From the NCBI GenBank assembly GCA_027687465.1, contig JAQCQR010000007.1, forward strand, positions 1-64,000: a stretch of 64,000 nt of DNA, read 5' to 3'. The notes beneath the pieces were generated by a model that made no database searches, was not told the DNA's origin, and was given only the letters and a program-made list of their open reading frames with translations. Origin of the DNA: Coriobacteriaceae bacterium AF08-21 (lineage in GTDB: Bacteria > Actinomycetota > Coriobacteriia > Coriobacteriales > Coriobacteriaceae). Positions 40,394-49,583 of the stretch are shown piece after piece (within the stretch, counting starts at the first letter, position 1; every line of letters begins with the position of its first letter). Both the position numbers and the translations under genes were made by a program.

Positions 40394-42658
40394 ATGCGTA
40401 ATTCTGTATCCGACGTCACGGACGCCGAGATTCTGGACGAGACCCGCGAGGCCATGACCCAGGCTGCCTTCGATGCTGCCGACGAGGCCAATGCTGCCCA
40501 GGCCGTCGAGTCCGCGACCGAGAACCTGCCCGCCTTTGACGAGCTGGGTCTTTCGGACGAGATGCTTCGTGCCATCGAGAACCTTGGCTACACGGCACCC
40601 ACGCCCGTGCAGGCCGGCTCGATCCCCGTGGTGCTCGAGGGCCGCGACCTGCTTGCCGCCGCTCAGACCGGCACCGGCAAGACGGCTGCCTTTTTGCTGC
40701 CGACCATGAACAACCTGGAGCACATCGCTCCTCCCAAACCCGTACGTGAGCGCGGCGGCCGCAACCGTCGTCGCGGCGCCAAGAAGCCCGAGGGCAACGG
40801 CCGCGGTCCCGTGATGCTCGTCATCACTCCCACGCGCGAGCTTGCCCAGCAGATCGACGAGGTCGCGAGCAAGATCGCCGACGTCACCGGCCACGTTGCC
40901 GTGACCGTCGTGGGTGGCGTGAGCTACAAGCCGCAGACCGCTGCCCTCAAGTACGGCTGCGACATCCTGGTCGCAACGCCGGGCCGTCTGGTCGACTTGA
41001 TCGAGCAGGGAGCCTGCCATCTGAACGAGGTCAAGGTGCTGGTGCTCGACGAGGCCGATCGCATGCTCGACATGGGCTTTTTGCCCGCCGTCCGCCGCAT
41101 TGTGCGCGAGACGCCGGCCGAGCGCCAGACGCTGCTGTTCTCGGCGACCCTCGACGAGGAGGCCGTGGGCGAGATCACCGACCTGGTGAGCGACCCGGCC
41201 CGCGTGGAGATCGCGCCTGCCACGTCGACCGCCGACACCGTCGACCAGTTTGTGTTCCCGGTGTCCATCGAGGCCAAGAACAACCTGCTGCCCGAGTTCC
41301 TCAAAAAGGAAGGCCCGGAGCGCACCATCGTCTTTATGCGTACCAAGCACCGCGCCGACAGCTGCTGCCGTCGTCTGGAGCGTAAGGGCATCAAGGCCGC
41401 CGCGATTCACGGCAACCGTAGCCAGGCCCAGCGCGAGCGCGCGCTCTCGGCCTTCCGCGACGGTACCGTTGACGTGCTGGTGGCAACCGATGTGCTCGCC
41501 CGCGGCATCGACATTAGCGATGTGCGCTACGTCGTGAACTTTGACGTGCCGGCCGAGCCGACCGACTACATCCACCGCATCGGCCGCACGGGCCGCGCCG
41601 GCGAGCTGGGCTGGGCTATTACGTTTGTGACCGAGCAGGACGTCGATGAGTTCTATGAGATCGAGAAGCTCATGGACAAGACCGCCGACATCTACGAGGC
41701 TGGCGACCTACATGTGGGTCCCAACCCACCCGCCGTTGACCCCGAGCGCGACCCTGCGGCCTTTAAGGTGAAGAAGAAGACCAAGCGCGGTAAGTCCAAG
41801 AGCAAGAAGAAGCTTGAGCAGGCGCGTCGCGACGGCAAGCGCAACGGCGACGATTACGGCGATGTGGCCGGTCGTTCCAACCGCGGTCGCGACGAGCGTC
41901 GCGGCGACGGCGAGCGCCCGAGCCGTCCCAAGCGCGGCGGCAAGACCCGCGTGCGCGAGGGCGTTCAGGCTCGCGTGGACGAGGCCGTTGAAAGCGTGGC
42001 TCGCGAGGTAGCTGCCGAGGAGCGTGGCGGTGCTGTTGAGCAGGGCCCGCGCGGCAACCGTGCCGAGCGTCGTGCCAAGCAGTTCCAGGGCGAAGCGCAC
42101 CGCCGTCGTCGTGAAGACGAGGACCGTGGCGGTCGTCGTCGTGTTGAGCGCGAAGACGAGGGCCGCGGTTCGCGCGGTGGCAAGCGCGGTTCGGGTGACC
42201 GTCGACGCTCCGGTCGCGATGGCGAGCGCGGCGGGCGCAATGAGCGCCGTGGCGGCGAAGGCCGTGGTTCGCGTGACGAGCGTGGTACCCGCGGCGGCGA
42301 GTCCCGCGGCGGCAAGCGCTTTGACGAGCGCGGAGGCCGCGAGGGCGGCCGCGGTGGTGAGCGTCGCGAGGGTGCTCGCGGCAATGGCGGCCGCGGCGGC
42401 GCTGGTCGTTCTAACGAGTCGCGCGATCGTCGTGATCCGCGTGCCAGCCGCGATCGTCGCGATGACTGGCGCAACTACGACGATACCCGCGAGGAGCGTC
42501 GTGGCGGCTATCGTGGCGGGCGTGGCGGCAACCAGGCCGGCTCCCGCGGCGGCCGCGCCGGCGGTCGCGATAACCGTGGCAGCTATGGCAACAGCCGTGG
42601 CGGCAAGCGCGGCGGTAGCTCCCGTCGTCCCGGCGACGGCGGCGGCAAGCGCAGGTAA
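40394..42658 (+). CDS. DEAD-box RNA helicase with long Arg/Gly-rich tail
   Basis: ATP-dependent RNA helicase of 754 residues. The core (about 45-440) has the Q motif, Walker A AAQTGTGKTAAF near 92, PTRELAQQ, DEADRMLDMGF near 218, LLFSATLDE and HRIGRTGRAG near 396. An insertion of about 25 residues (RERGGRNRRRGAKKPEGNG) lies between motifs I and Ia. The last 270 residues are a low-complexity tail rich in RGG, RRG and GGR, expected to bind RNA and possibly phase-separate. It resembles CsdA/RhlE-type cold-shock helicases. ATG at 40394 has AAGGA 10 bases upstream; the family's core starts soon after. Confidence 0.93.
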   Translation: MRNSVSDVTDAEILDETREAMTQAAFDAADEANAAQAVESATENLPAFDELGLSDEMLRAIENLGYTAPTPVQAGSIPVVLEGRDLLAAAQTGTGKTAAFLLPTMNNLEHIAPPKPVRERGGRNRRRGAKKPEGNGRGPVMLVITPTRELAQQIDEVASKIADVTGHVAVTVVGGVSYKPQTAALKYGCDILVATPGRLVDLIEQGACHLNEVKVLVLDEADRMLDMGFLPAVRRIVRETPAERQTLLFSATLDEEAVGEITDLVSDPARVEIAPATSTADTVDQFVFPVSIEAKNNLLPEFLKKEGPERTIVFMRTKHRADSCCRRLERKGIKAAAIHGNRSQAQRERALSAFRDGTVDVLVATDVLARGIDISDVRYVVNFDVPAEPTDYIHRIGRTGRAGELGWAITFVTEQDVDEFYEIEKLMDKTADIYEAGDLHVGPNPPAVDPERDPAAFKVKKKTKRGKSKSKKKLEQARRDGKRNGDDYGDVAGRSNRGRDERRGDGERPSRPKRGGKTRVREGVQARVDEAVESVAREVAAEERGGAVEQGPRGNRAERRAKQFQGEAHRRRREDEDRGGRRRVEREDEGRGSRGGKRGSGDRRRSGRDGERGGRNERRGGEGRGSRDERGTRGGESRGGKRFDERGGREGGRGGERREGARGNGGRGGAGRSNESRDRRDPRASRDRRDDWRNYDDTREERRGGYRGGRGGNQAGSRGGRAGGRDNRGSYGNSRGGKRGGSSRRPGDGGGKRR

Positions 42659-42691
42659 CATACGCGTCGCGCGGTAAGGCGAGATGAGTTT

Positions 42692-42725
42692 GGGCCCCGA
42701 GCAGACTATGCTCGGGGCCCTTTTT
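42692..42725 (+). terminator. terminator of the DEAD-box helicase gene
   Basis: GGGCCCCGAG pairs perfectly with CTCGGGGCCC around CAGACTATG, followed by TTTTT. Confidence 0.9.
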
Positions 42726-42760
42726 GGTGCAAAGGTGTCAGAGCAAGGAGCGCCCCTGGG

Positions 42761-42793
42761 TGCCGGCAGAAAAGGAACGTCCCTAAGTGCCGC
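42761..42793. repeat. half copy of the GGGACGTTCC-family inverted repeat
   Basis: TGCCGGCAGAAAAGGAACG and the following CCCTAAGTGCCG match 31870-31901 at all but one or two positions, but the second arm is missing. It lies in the 348-base gap before the PTS EIIA gene. Confidence 0.75.
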
Positions 42794-42894
42794 TTAAATA
42801 CCGTTTATCGAAGAAAAAATACCGTTCACCGGTCATAATGATTGTTCTGGCTTTGGGCTTGTCTACAATAGTTCCCGTAAAAAGAAATGCGGAA

Positions 42895-42926
42895 GGTTAC
42901 CGAGTCCCTCGGACGTGGGCCTAACC
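42895..42926 (+). promoter_or_regulatory. candidate ribonucleic antiterminator (RAT)-like hairpin
   Basis: GGTTA pairs with TAACC and inside it CCGAG pairs with CTCGG around TCC, leaving a one-sided internal loop of about nine bases. LicT/BglG proteins bind such bulged hairpins to block termination, and a gene of that family is the second gene downstream. A matching overlapping terminator is not obvious, so this remains a candidate. Confidence 0.4.
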
Positions 42927-43006
42927 AAAGTCTTTGAACGGATGTGTCTCTATGGATGCATTCGCTTGATTTTGGTTGGGCTATATTTATGAAGGGACAT
43001 GCCACC

Positions 43007-43519
43007 ATGGGTTTCTTTTCTCGCCTGATGGGCGGTTCGGATGAGCAGGCGACTGCAACTTCCGAGTTCGAGATCCTCGCCCCTGTTTCCGGCGAGCTTG
43101 TTCATCTAGAAAATACCAATGACCCCGCTTTTAGCAGTCGTGCCGTGGGCGATGGCGTTGCCGTGGTTCCCCAAGAGGGAACGGTGTGCGCTCCTGTCTC
43201 CGGTACCGTCGCGGCGCTGTTTCCGACTGAGCACGCGCTGGGCATCATGTCCGACGACAGCTCTGCTCAGGTGATGCTGCATATCGGAATCGACACTGTT
43301 AAACTTGAGGGCAAGGGCTTCCATGCGCTTGTTGCCCAGGGTGACCATGTCGACGCGGGCCAGCCCCTCGTCGAGGTCGATTTCGACGCGGTCCGCGCCG
43401 CCGGCTTCGATCCCACGGTCTTCGTTATCGTGTGCGAGCGCTCGGAGAATTCGACTCTTCGTGAGCATGCTTCCGGCCCTGTTGCTGTTAAAGAGCCTGT
43501 CGTCTGGCTTTCCGAGTAA
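43007..43519 (+). CDS. PTS EIIA component, glucose (Crr) type
   Basis: Phosphocarrier of 170 residues of the glucose-superfamily IIA fold. Hallmarks are EILAPVSGELVHLENTNDPAFSS, GTVCAPVSGTVAALFPTEHALGI and VMLHIGIDTVKLEGKGF, where the His near residue 91 takes phosphate from HPr. It should phosphorylate the EIICB at 44492 and perhaps MurP, both of which lack a IIA domain. ATG at 43007 has GAAGGGA 9 bases upstream. A bulged hairpin in the leader and a downstream antiterminator gene suggest control by antitermination. Confidence 0.92.
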   Translation: MGFFSRLMGGSDEQATATSEFEILAPVSGELVHLENTNDPAFSSRAVGDGVAVVPQEGTVCAPVSGTVAALFPTEHALGIMSDDSSAQVMLHIGIDTVKLEGKGFHALVAQGDHVDAGQPLVEVDFDAVRAAGFDPTVFVIVCERSENSTLREHASGPVAVKEPVVWLSE

Positions 43520-43537
43520 ATTCTTGTGGTGGGTACC

Positions 43538-44392
43538 GTGGTTATCAAGCGAGTTTTCAACAATAACGTCGCAATGGTCACTTCGGACGATGGCTCCGAG
43601 CTCATTGTCATCGGTCGAGGTCTCTGCTTTGGCCGTCATGCCGGCGACGCTATCGATGAAACATCGGTCGAAAAGACCTATGCGCTGCAGGAGGGCACTT
43701 CTCAGGATTCGCGCATGATTGACCGCTTGGCACATCTTTTGGAGTCCATCCCCACCGTCAACCTCGTGATTTCCGAGGACATTGTTCAGATGCTCCGTCG
43801 AGAGCTCAATGTTGATATCAATGACAAGATTCTCATCGCTCTCGCAGATCATATAAGCCTCGCCCTTGATCGCGAGCGCAAGGGCATTCCGTGCGAGAAC
43901 CCGTTGCTGCTCGAGATCCAGCAGTTCTATCGCAAGGAGTACGCGCTTGCGGGCCGTGCGCTGCAGATTATCAAGGAGTATATGGGCATCCAGATGAGCG
44001 AAGAAGAGCAGGGTTTTATTACGCTGCATATCGTCAACGCCACCATGCCGCAGCGCTCTGACCGTCTGATTGTTTCGGTCCAGCTTGTTCGCGACGTGCT
44101 CGCGATTGTTTCCGAGCACTATGCCACGACCCTTGACGTCACCTCGTTGCCGTACGAGCGTTTCGTTCGCCATCTGCAGTTTTTTGCGCAGCGAGCGCTC
44201 GATCCCGCGGCGGGGCAGGTCAATGGCGACGCGCTGTTCCGTATCGATGAAACGGCGTATCCGAGGGCGTTCTCGTGCGCGGAGTCAATTGCCGACCACT
44301 TGGCGTCTACCTATAACGTTGTCGTTACCGATGCCGAGAAGAGTTATCTCGCATATCACATTGTTAACCTGCTTGGAGAACCTGGTCTCTAG
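43538..44392 (+). CDS. LicT/BglG family transcription antiterminator
   Basis: RNA-binding regulator of about 284 residues. The N-terminal co-antiterminator domain (VIKRVFNNNVAMVTSDDGSE and GRGLCFGRHAGDAID) binds RNA hairpins. Two PRD domains follow, at about 65-165 and 170-280, with phosphorylatable histidines in LADHISLALDR, ITLHIVNA and YHIVNLL. PTS phosphorylation sets its activity according to sugar supply. The start is GTG, either 43538 (preferred, since the family starts at this strand) or 43526. It lies between EIIA and EIICB genes of the same locus. Confidence 0.92.
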   Translation: MVIKRVFNNNVAMVTSDDGSELIVIGRGLCFGRHAGDAIDETSVEKTYALQEGTSQDSRMIDRLAHLLESIPTVNLVISEDIVQMLRRELNVDINDKILIALADHISLALDRERKGIPCENPLLLEIQQFYRKEYALAGRALQIIKEYMGIQMSEEEQGFITLHIVNATMPQRSDRLIVSVQLVRDVLAIVSEHYATTLDVTSLPYERFVRHLQFFAQRALDPAAGQVNGDALFRIDETAYPRAFSCAESIADHLASTYNVVVTDAEKSYLAYHIVNLLGEPGL

Positions 44393-44491
44393 GCATAACG
44401 TGCCCACACATCGATTGATATAAGGCAAGGCTCACGGTCTTGTCCAGGGCACACCTATCTCAATTTGCGGAAAAGGAAGGGGAGTACCGCT

Positions 44492-46108
44492 ATGACCGCA
44501 AAAAAGAAGTTCAATTTCAAAGCGCCGTTGGAGGTGTTCGCGAAGTCGATCGTTCAGCCGATGATGTATCTCTCGGTTGCCGGCATCCTGCTCATCGTGG
44601 GCATCATTCTGACCAACAAGACCATCTGCGCCGTGGTCCCCGTGCTGGGCTCCGGCCCGTTCCAGCTTGTGGGCGCCGTTGTCTATCAGTCGCTGATGTT
44701 TATCATCAACAACCTCTCGATTCTGTTCTGCGTGGGCATCGCCGGCGCCATGGCAAAGAAGAACAAGGGCCATGCTTCGCTGATCGCCCTGATGTCGTTC
44801 TTCCTGTTCCTGCAGGCCAATAACATCGTGCTCAACGCCACCGGTTCTCTTGCCGAAGCAAGCGGCATGCTCGGCCTTACCGGAACCGGCCAGAGCACCG
44901 TTATGGGCATTCAGGTGCTCGATACCGGCGTGTTCGGCGGCATCATTCTTGGTTGCATCACTGGTGCTGTGTTCAACAAGTACTCGAACAAGCAGTTCCC
45001 CATTGCCCTTTCGATGTTCTCGGGCGTTCGCTTCCCGTTCCTGATCATGATCATCATCTCCTGGATCATGGGCGCTGGCTTCTGCATCGTTTGGCCTCCG
45101 GTTCAGGGCGCCATCTCCTCCGTTGCCGGCATCATTAAGGAGTCGGGCAACATCGGTCTGTTTATCTACGGCATGCTCAACAAGCTGCTCGTTCCCACCG
45201 GTCTGCACCACCTCATCTACACTCCGTTCCAGTTCTCCGATGTGGGTGGCACCCTGACGCTGGGTGATCAGGTTATCGCCGGCGCCTATCCCATCCGTGT
45301 CGCCGAGATGGCAATGACGGGCCAGCCCTTCTCCGATAGCACCTACTTCAACAGCTACACCTTCAACAACCTGTGGCCCTACATCGGTATCGGTCTCGCC
45401 TTTATCTTCACCGCTTACAAGGGGAACAAGGATAAGACCAAGGCCGTTATCATCCCGCTGATCATCACCGCCGTGCTCTCCTGTGTCACCGAGCCCATGG
45501 ACTTCCTCTTTGTCTTTGCCGCTCCCGTGCTCTTTGTCGTTCACTCGGTTCTTTCCGGCATCTTCCTGGTTCTGCTCAAGGTCCTCTCCGTGCCCGCTTC
45601 GACTGCAGGCGGTATCATCAACATCGTGGTTTCCAACCTGGTCCTCGGTGTCGACAAGACCAACTGGCCGATGATGCTGGTGCTTGGAGTCGTCAACGCC
45701 GCTCTGTACTTCTTCCTCTTCACCTTCCTTATTAAGAAGCTCAACCTCCACACGCCTGGCCGCGAGGAGGAGTCCGAGCTCGCCGAGTCCGTTGCCGAGG
45801 GCGAGGCCGCCGCGTCTGTCGCGGTGAAGCAGGGCGCTGTTGCCGCAGCTCCCGCAGAGGGCGTCGATGCAGGTATTGCCGACCTGGTCGCAGGTCTTGG
45901 CGGCAAGGACAACATCGAGGAGCTCGAGAACTGCTTTACGCGTCTTCGCGTGAACGTTAAGAACCCGGACCTCATCGATGAGAACCTCATCAACCACGTG
46001 CCCAACAGCGGCATCAACCGCAACGGCAACAATATCCAGATCATCTTTGGCATGAAGGTCGCCGAGATGCGCGACAAGGTCGAAAACGCAATTGAGAAGG
46101 AGCAGTAA
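44492..46108 (+). CDS. PTS EIICB component, alpha-glucoside (GlvC/MalB-like)
   Basis: Sugar permease of 538 residues. The IIC domain (about 1-420) has ten or so hydrophobic helices with GLHHLIYTPFQF and TEPMDFLFVFAAPVLF blocks of the glucose/maltose family. A Glu/Ala-rich linker leads to the IIB domain (about 455-538), whose phosphorylated Cys481 is in LENCFTRLRV. Order is C-B. The next gene is a GH4 6-phospho-glucosidase four bases later, so the imported sugar is probably maltose or another alpha-glucoside. GGAAGGGGAG precedes the ATG. Confidence 0.92.
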   Translation: MTAKKKFNFKAPLEVFAKSIVQPMMYLSVAGILLIVGIILTNKTICAVVPVLGSGPFQLVGAVVYQSLMFIINNLSILFCVGIAGAMAKKNKGHASLIALMSFFLFLQANNIVLNATGSLAEASGMLGLTGTGQSTVMGIQVLDTGVFGGIILGCITGAVFNKYSNKQFPIALSMFSGVRFPFLIMIIISWIMGAGFCIVWPPVQGAISSVAGIIKESGNIGLFIYGMLNKLLVPTGLHHLIYTPFQFSDVGGTLTLGDQVIAGAYPIRVAEMAMTGQPFSDSTYFNSYTFNNLWPYIGIGLAFIFTAYKGNKDKTKAVIIPLIITAVLSCVTEPMDFLFVFAAPVLFVVHSVLSGIFLVLLKVLSVPASTAGGIINIVVSNLVLGVDKTNWPMMLVLGVVNAALYFFLFTFLIKKLNLHTPGREEESELAESVAEGEAAASVAVKQGAVAAAPAEGVDAGIADLVAGLGGKDNIEELENCFTRLRVNVKNPDLIDENLINHVPNSGINRNGNNIQIIFGMKVAEMRDKVENAIEKEQ

Positions 46109-46111
46109 ACA

Positions 46112-47494
46112 ATGATCATTACTCTGTGTGGTGGCGGATCCACCTTTACCCCCGGCATCGTCAAGTCCATCGCCCTGCGCAAGGACGAGCTCGACGTTGA
46201 CGAGATTCGTCTGTACGACATCAACGAGGAGCGTCAGCGCAAGATCGGCGTGCTCGTGGACTGGATTTTGCACGAGGACCTTGGCCTGGACATCAAGCTT
46301 ACGGTGACCACCGACAAAAAGACGGCTTTTACCGACGCGAGCTTCGTGTTTGCCCAGATGCGCGTGGGCGGCTACGCCATGCGCGAGCAGGACGAGAAGA
46401 TTCCGCTGCGCCACGGTTGCGTGGGTCAGGAGACCTGCGGCTGCGGCGGCCTTGCCTACGGCATGCGCACCATCTTCCCCATGGTCGAGATGATCGATGA
46501 CGTTGAGAAGTACGCCAAGAAGGACTACTGGATTCTCAACTACTCCAACCCTGCTGCCATCGTGTCCGAGGGCTGCCGCGTGCTGCGTCCCAACGCTCGC
46601 ATCATCAACATCTGCGACATGCCGATCGCGATCATCGACGTGGTTTGCGCCGCACTCGATATCGACAAGAAGGATGTCGAGTACGATTACTTTGGCCTCA
46701 ACCACTTTGGTTGGTTCACCTCGATCCGCCACAAGGGCGAGGAGGTGCTCCCGCAGCTGCGCGAGTACATCAAGGAGCATGAGATTCTGCTGCCCGACTC
46801 CTACCTCAAGGGCATGGGCTCGCTCATGGCAAAGAAGCCCGAGGAGGCCACTGACGAGCACCCCGAGCAGAACCGCCACACCAAGGGCAGCTGGTACTAC
46901 GTCTGGAAGGGCGAGTACGAGATCATGGAGTGCTTCCCGGAGTACCTGCCCAACACGTATCTGAACTACTACCTGCAGCAGAAGGAGTTCGTCGAGCATT
47001 CCAACCCCGAGCGCACCCGTGCTAACGAGGTTGAGGAGACGCGTGAGAAGAACCTCTTCGACGGCATCGACCACTACGAGAAGACGGGCGAGATCGACGA
47101 GAGCACGTTCTATGCGGGCAGCCACGGCGACTGGATTGCCGATTTGGCTATCGCTCTGAAGAACGACACCAAGCAGCGCTTCCTGGTCATTTGCGAGAAC
47201 AAGGGCGCTATCCCCAACATGCCCTACGACGCTATGGTCGAGCTGCCTGCCTACATTGGCAAGAATGGCCCCGAGGTCATCAGTCGCGACAACATTCCTC
47301 TGTTCCAGCAGGGCCTCATGATGCAGCAGCTGAACTCCGAGAAGCTCGTGGTCGAGGCTACGATCGAGGGTTCTTACGAGAAGGCGCTCAAGGCCTTTAC
47401 GCTGAACAAGACCGTGCCTTCGATGAAGGTCGCCAAGGAGGTTCTCGACGACATGATCGAGGCCAACAAGGGTTACTGGCCCGAGCTTAAGTAA
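46112..47494 (+). CDS. family 4 glycosidase, 6-phospho-alpha-glucosidase
   Basis: NAD+ and Mn2+-dependent hydrolase of 460 residues that splits phosphorylated disaccharides delivered by the PTS. The Rossmann start ITLCGGGSTFTPGIV binds NAD; NYSNPAAIVSEG, ICDMP (Cys near 171) and FGLNHFGWF (His near 202) are the GH4 metal and active-site motifs. These match GlvA/MalA rather than beta-specific or galacturonate GH4 members. It starts three bases after the EIICB stop. A terminator follows, ending the locus. Confidence 0.94.
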   Translation: MIITLCGGGSTFTPGIVKSIALRKDELDVDEIRLYDINEERQRKIGVLVDWILHEDLGLDIKLTVTTDKKTAFTDASFVFAQMRVGGYAMREQDEKIPLRHGCVGQETCGCGGLAYGMRTIFPMVEMIDDVEKYAKKDYWILNYSNPAAIVSEGCRVLRPNARIINICDMPIAIIDVVCAALDIDKKDVEYDYFGLNHFGWFTSIRHKGEEVLPQLREYIKEHEILLPDSYLKGMGSLMAKKPEEATDEHPEQNRHTKGSWYYVWKGEYEIMECFPEYLPNTYLNYYLQQKEFVEHSNPERTRANEVEETREKNLFDGIDHYEKTGEIDESTFYAGSHGDWIADLAIALKNDTKQRFLVICENKGAIPNMPYDAMVELPAYIGKNGPEVISRDNIPLFQQGLMMQQLNSEKLVVEATIEGSYEKALKAFTLNKTVPSMKVAKEVLDDMIEANKGYWPELK

Positions 47495-47526
47495 AAGCAA
47501 CAGGGTCGCTGGCCGCATACCTGGAG

Positions 47527-47564
47527 CAATGCCCCGTCCACGTGATTGCGTGGGCGGGGCATTG
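47527..47564 (+). terminator. terminator of the alpha-glucoside PTS locus
   Basis: CAATGCCCCG pairs with CGGGGCATTG with an inner CCACG/CGTGG stem; only TCATTT follows, so it is somewhat weak. Confidence 0.7.
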
Positions 47565-47750
47565 TCATTTGGTAACGCGTTTTACCAAATATGGCATTTA
47601 TCTGCGGTAATGTTCTATTTCACCGCCGAGGGTGACATTTCATACCGCCTGCCGAACTGCGTGGAGACCTAACAACTTTTTAGGTCAGTGTTGTGCGTGT
47701 AGCAACTTCGCCCGGCCTCGCCTCCGGGCTGCCATGTGAGAGGGGATCTT

Positions 47751-49583
47751 ATGGCTCGACTGCACGTAATGGAACGCAGCCACGCTCAGGCCGTCATGGA
47801 CGACCTGCACGATGCGCTCGGACGTCGTCTGGCGGTGAGTTCGCTCGCCCCGTGCCCCGTTGAGTTTACGGCAGCGCTCGTCAATCTGTGCTCCACCCAG
47901 AGCTGCGGCAAGTGCACGCCCTGCCGCGTGGGCCTGAGCGCGCTGAGCGACCTGCTCGCCGATGTGCTCGAAGGGCGCGCCGATGAGTCCACGCTCAACT
48001 TGATTGAGCGCACCGCCCGCACCATCTATCTTTCGAGCGATTGCGCCATCGGCTACGAAGCTGGCGCCATGGCACTCACGGCCATTCGCGGCTTCCGTGA
48101 CGATTTTGAGCATCACATCCGCGAGCACTCCTGCGGCTTTGACCGCGAGGCCCGCGTCCCGTGCGTCTCGGGCTGCCCGGCGCACGTCGACATTCCCGGT
48201 TACATCTCGCTCGTCGAGGCAGGCCGGTATGCCGACGCCGTCAAGGTCATCCGCAAGAACAACCCACTGCCGCTCGTCTGCGGCTTGGTGTGCGAGCATC
48301 CCTGCGAGATGCATTGCCGCCGCGGCATGGTCGACGATCCCATGAACATCCTCGCCCTCAAGCGTTTTGCCGTCGAGCACAGCGACCTCAACGACCACAA
48401 GCCGCATGTAGTGGACGACACCGGTAGGCGCGTCGCCGTGATCGGCGGCGGCCCGGCCGGCCTTTCCTGTGCCTACTACCTGGCCGTGATGGGTCATAAG
48501 GTGACCATCTTTGAGCAGCGTCACCACATGGGCGGCATGCTGCGCTACGGCATTCCCAGCTACCGTCTGCCGCGCGAGCGCCTGCAGGCCGAGATCGACT
48601 GGATCTTGAGCGCCGGCATCGACGTTGAGCTCGATCACTCCGTCAACGGCGAGGAACTTGCCCGCCTGCGCGACGAGTTCGATGCCGTCTACCTGGCCAT
48701 TGGCGCCCACAGCGATAAGAAGCTCGGCCTTCCGGGCGAGGAAGCGCTCGGCGTGGAGTCGGCCGTCAAGATGCTGCGCGCCATCGGCGACGACGAGCTG
48801 CCCGACCTGAGCGGCCAGCGCGTGTGCGTCATCGGCGGCGGCAACGTGGCCATGGACGTGGCGCGCTCCGCCGTGCGCTGCGGTGCCGAAAAGGTGAGCA
48901 TCGTCTACCGCCGTCGCATCTGCGACATGACGGCCCAGGACGCCGAGATCGCCGGCGCCCAGGCCGAGGGCTGCGAGGTACTGGAGTTGACCGCCCCGCT
49001 CGCTATCGAGACGGGCGAGGAAGGTCGCGTGAGTGGCCTGCGCGTGCAGCCGCAGATCATCGGCGAGCCCCGTCGTGGGCGTCCGGCCCCGCGTGCCGCC
49101 GCCACGCCCGAGCGCGTCATTCCCTGCGAGCGCGTGTTTGTGGCCATTGGCCAGGACATCGATTCCAAGCCGTTTGAGGACATGGGCATCGCCTGCAAGT
49201 GGGGTCGCGTCGTCACCGATTCGGATGGCGCCGTGCCTAACTTCGATGGCCTCTTTAGCGGCGGTGACTGCCAGACCGGCCCCGCCACCGTCATCCGTGC
49301 CATCAACGCCGGCCGCGTTGCTTCGGCAAATATCGACCGCTATCTGGGCTTTGACCACAAGATCAAGCTCGACGTTGAGCTGCCGACCGTGCAGTTTAAG
49401 GGCAAGCACGAGTGCGGCCGCTGCGAGCTGGGCGAGCGCGAAGCCGGCGAGCGCATCCACGATTGGAATCTGGTCGAGCAGGGCCTTACCGAGGAGGAGG
49501 CACGCCAGGAGGCAAGCCGCTGCCTGCGTTGCGACCACTTTGGCTTTGGCGCGTTCCGCGGAGGGAGGAACCTGGAATGGTAG
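47751..49583 (+). CDS. NuoF-type iron-sulphur domain fused to GltD-like NAD(P)H oxidoreductase (hydrogenase partner)
   Basis: Protein of 610 residues. Residues 30-125 carry the C-terminal 4Fe-4S domain of NuoF/HydB subunits (SCGKCTPCRVG, then SSDCAIG) without the flavin domain. From about 135 it is GltD-like: VPCVSGCPAHVDIPGYI and CEHPCEMHCRRG cysteines, FAD-binding VAVIGGGPAGLSCAYYL near 228, NAD(P)-binding VCVIGGGNVAMDVARSA near 360. The C-terminus adds ECGRCELGE and CLRCDHFGFG. It overlaps hydA by 7 bases and must supply or accept its electrons, linking NAD(P)H to hydrogen. AGAGGGG precedes the ATG. It is a second GltD paralogue, distinct from gltD at 30338. Confidence 0.88.
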   Translation: MARLHVMERSHAQAVMDDLHDALGRRLAVSSLAPCPVEFTAALVNLCSTQSCGKCTPCRVGLSALSDLLADVLEGRADESTLNLIERTARTIYLSSDCAIGYEAGAMALTAIRGFRDDFEHHIREHSCGFDREARVPCVSGCPAHVDIPGYISLVEAGRYADAVKVIRKNNPLPLVCGLVCEHPCEMHCRRGMVDDPMNILALKRFAVEHSDLNDHKPHVVDDTGRRVAVIGGGPAGLSCAYYLAVMGHKVTIFEQRHHMGGMLRYGIPSYRLPRERLQAEIDWILSAGIDVELDHSVNGEELARLRDEFDAVYLAIGAHSDKKLGLPGEEALGVESAVKMLRAIGDDELPDLSGQRVCVIGGGNVAMDVARSAVRCGAEKVSIVYRRRICDMTAQDAEIAGAQAEGCEVLELTAPLAIETGEEGRVSGLRVQPQIIGEPRRGRPAPRAAATPERVIPCERVFVAIGQDIDSKPFEDMGIACKWGRVVTDSDGAVPNFDGLFSGGDCQTGPATVIRAINAGRVASANIDRYLGFDHKIKLDVELPTVQFKGKHECGRCELGEREAGERIHDWNLVEQGLTEEEARQEASRCLRCDHFGFGAFRGGRNLEW

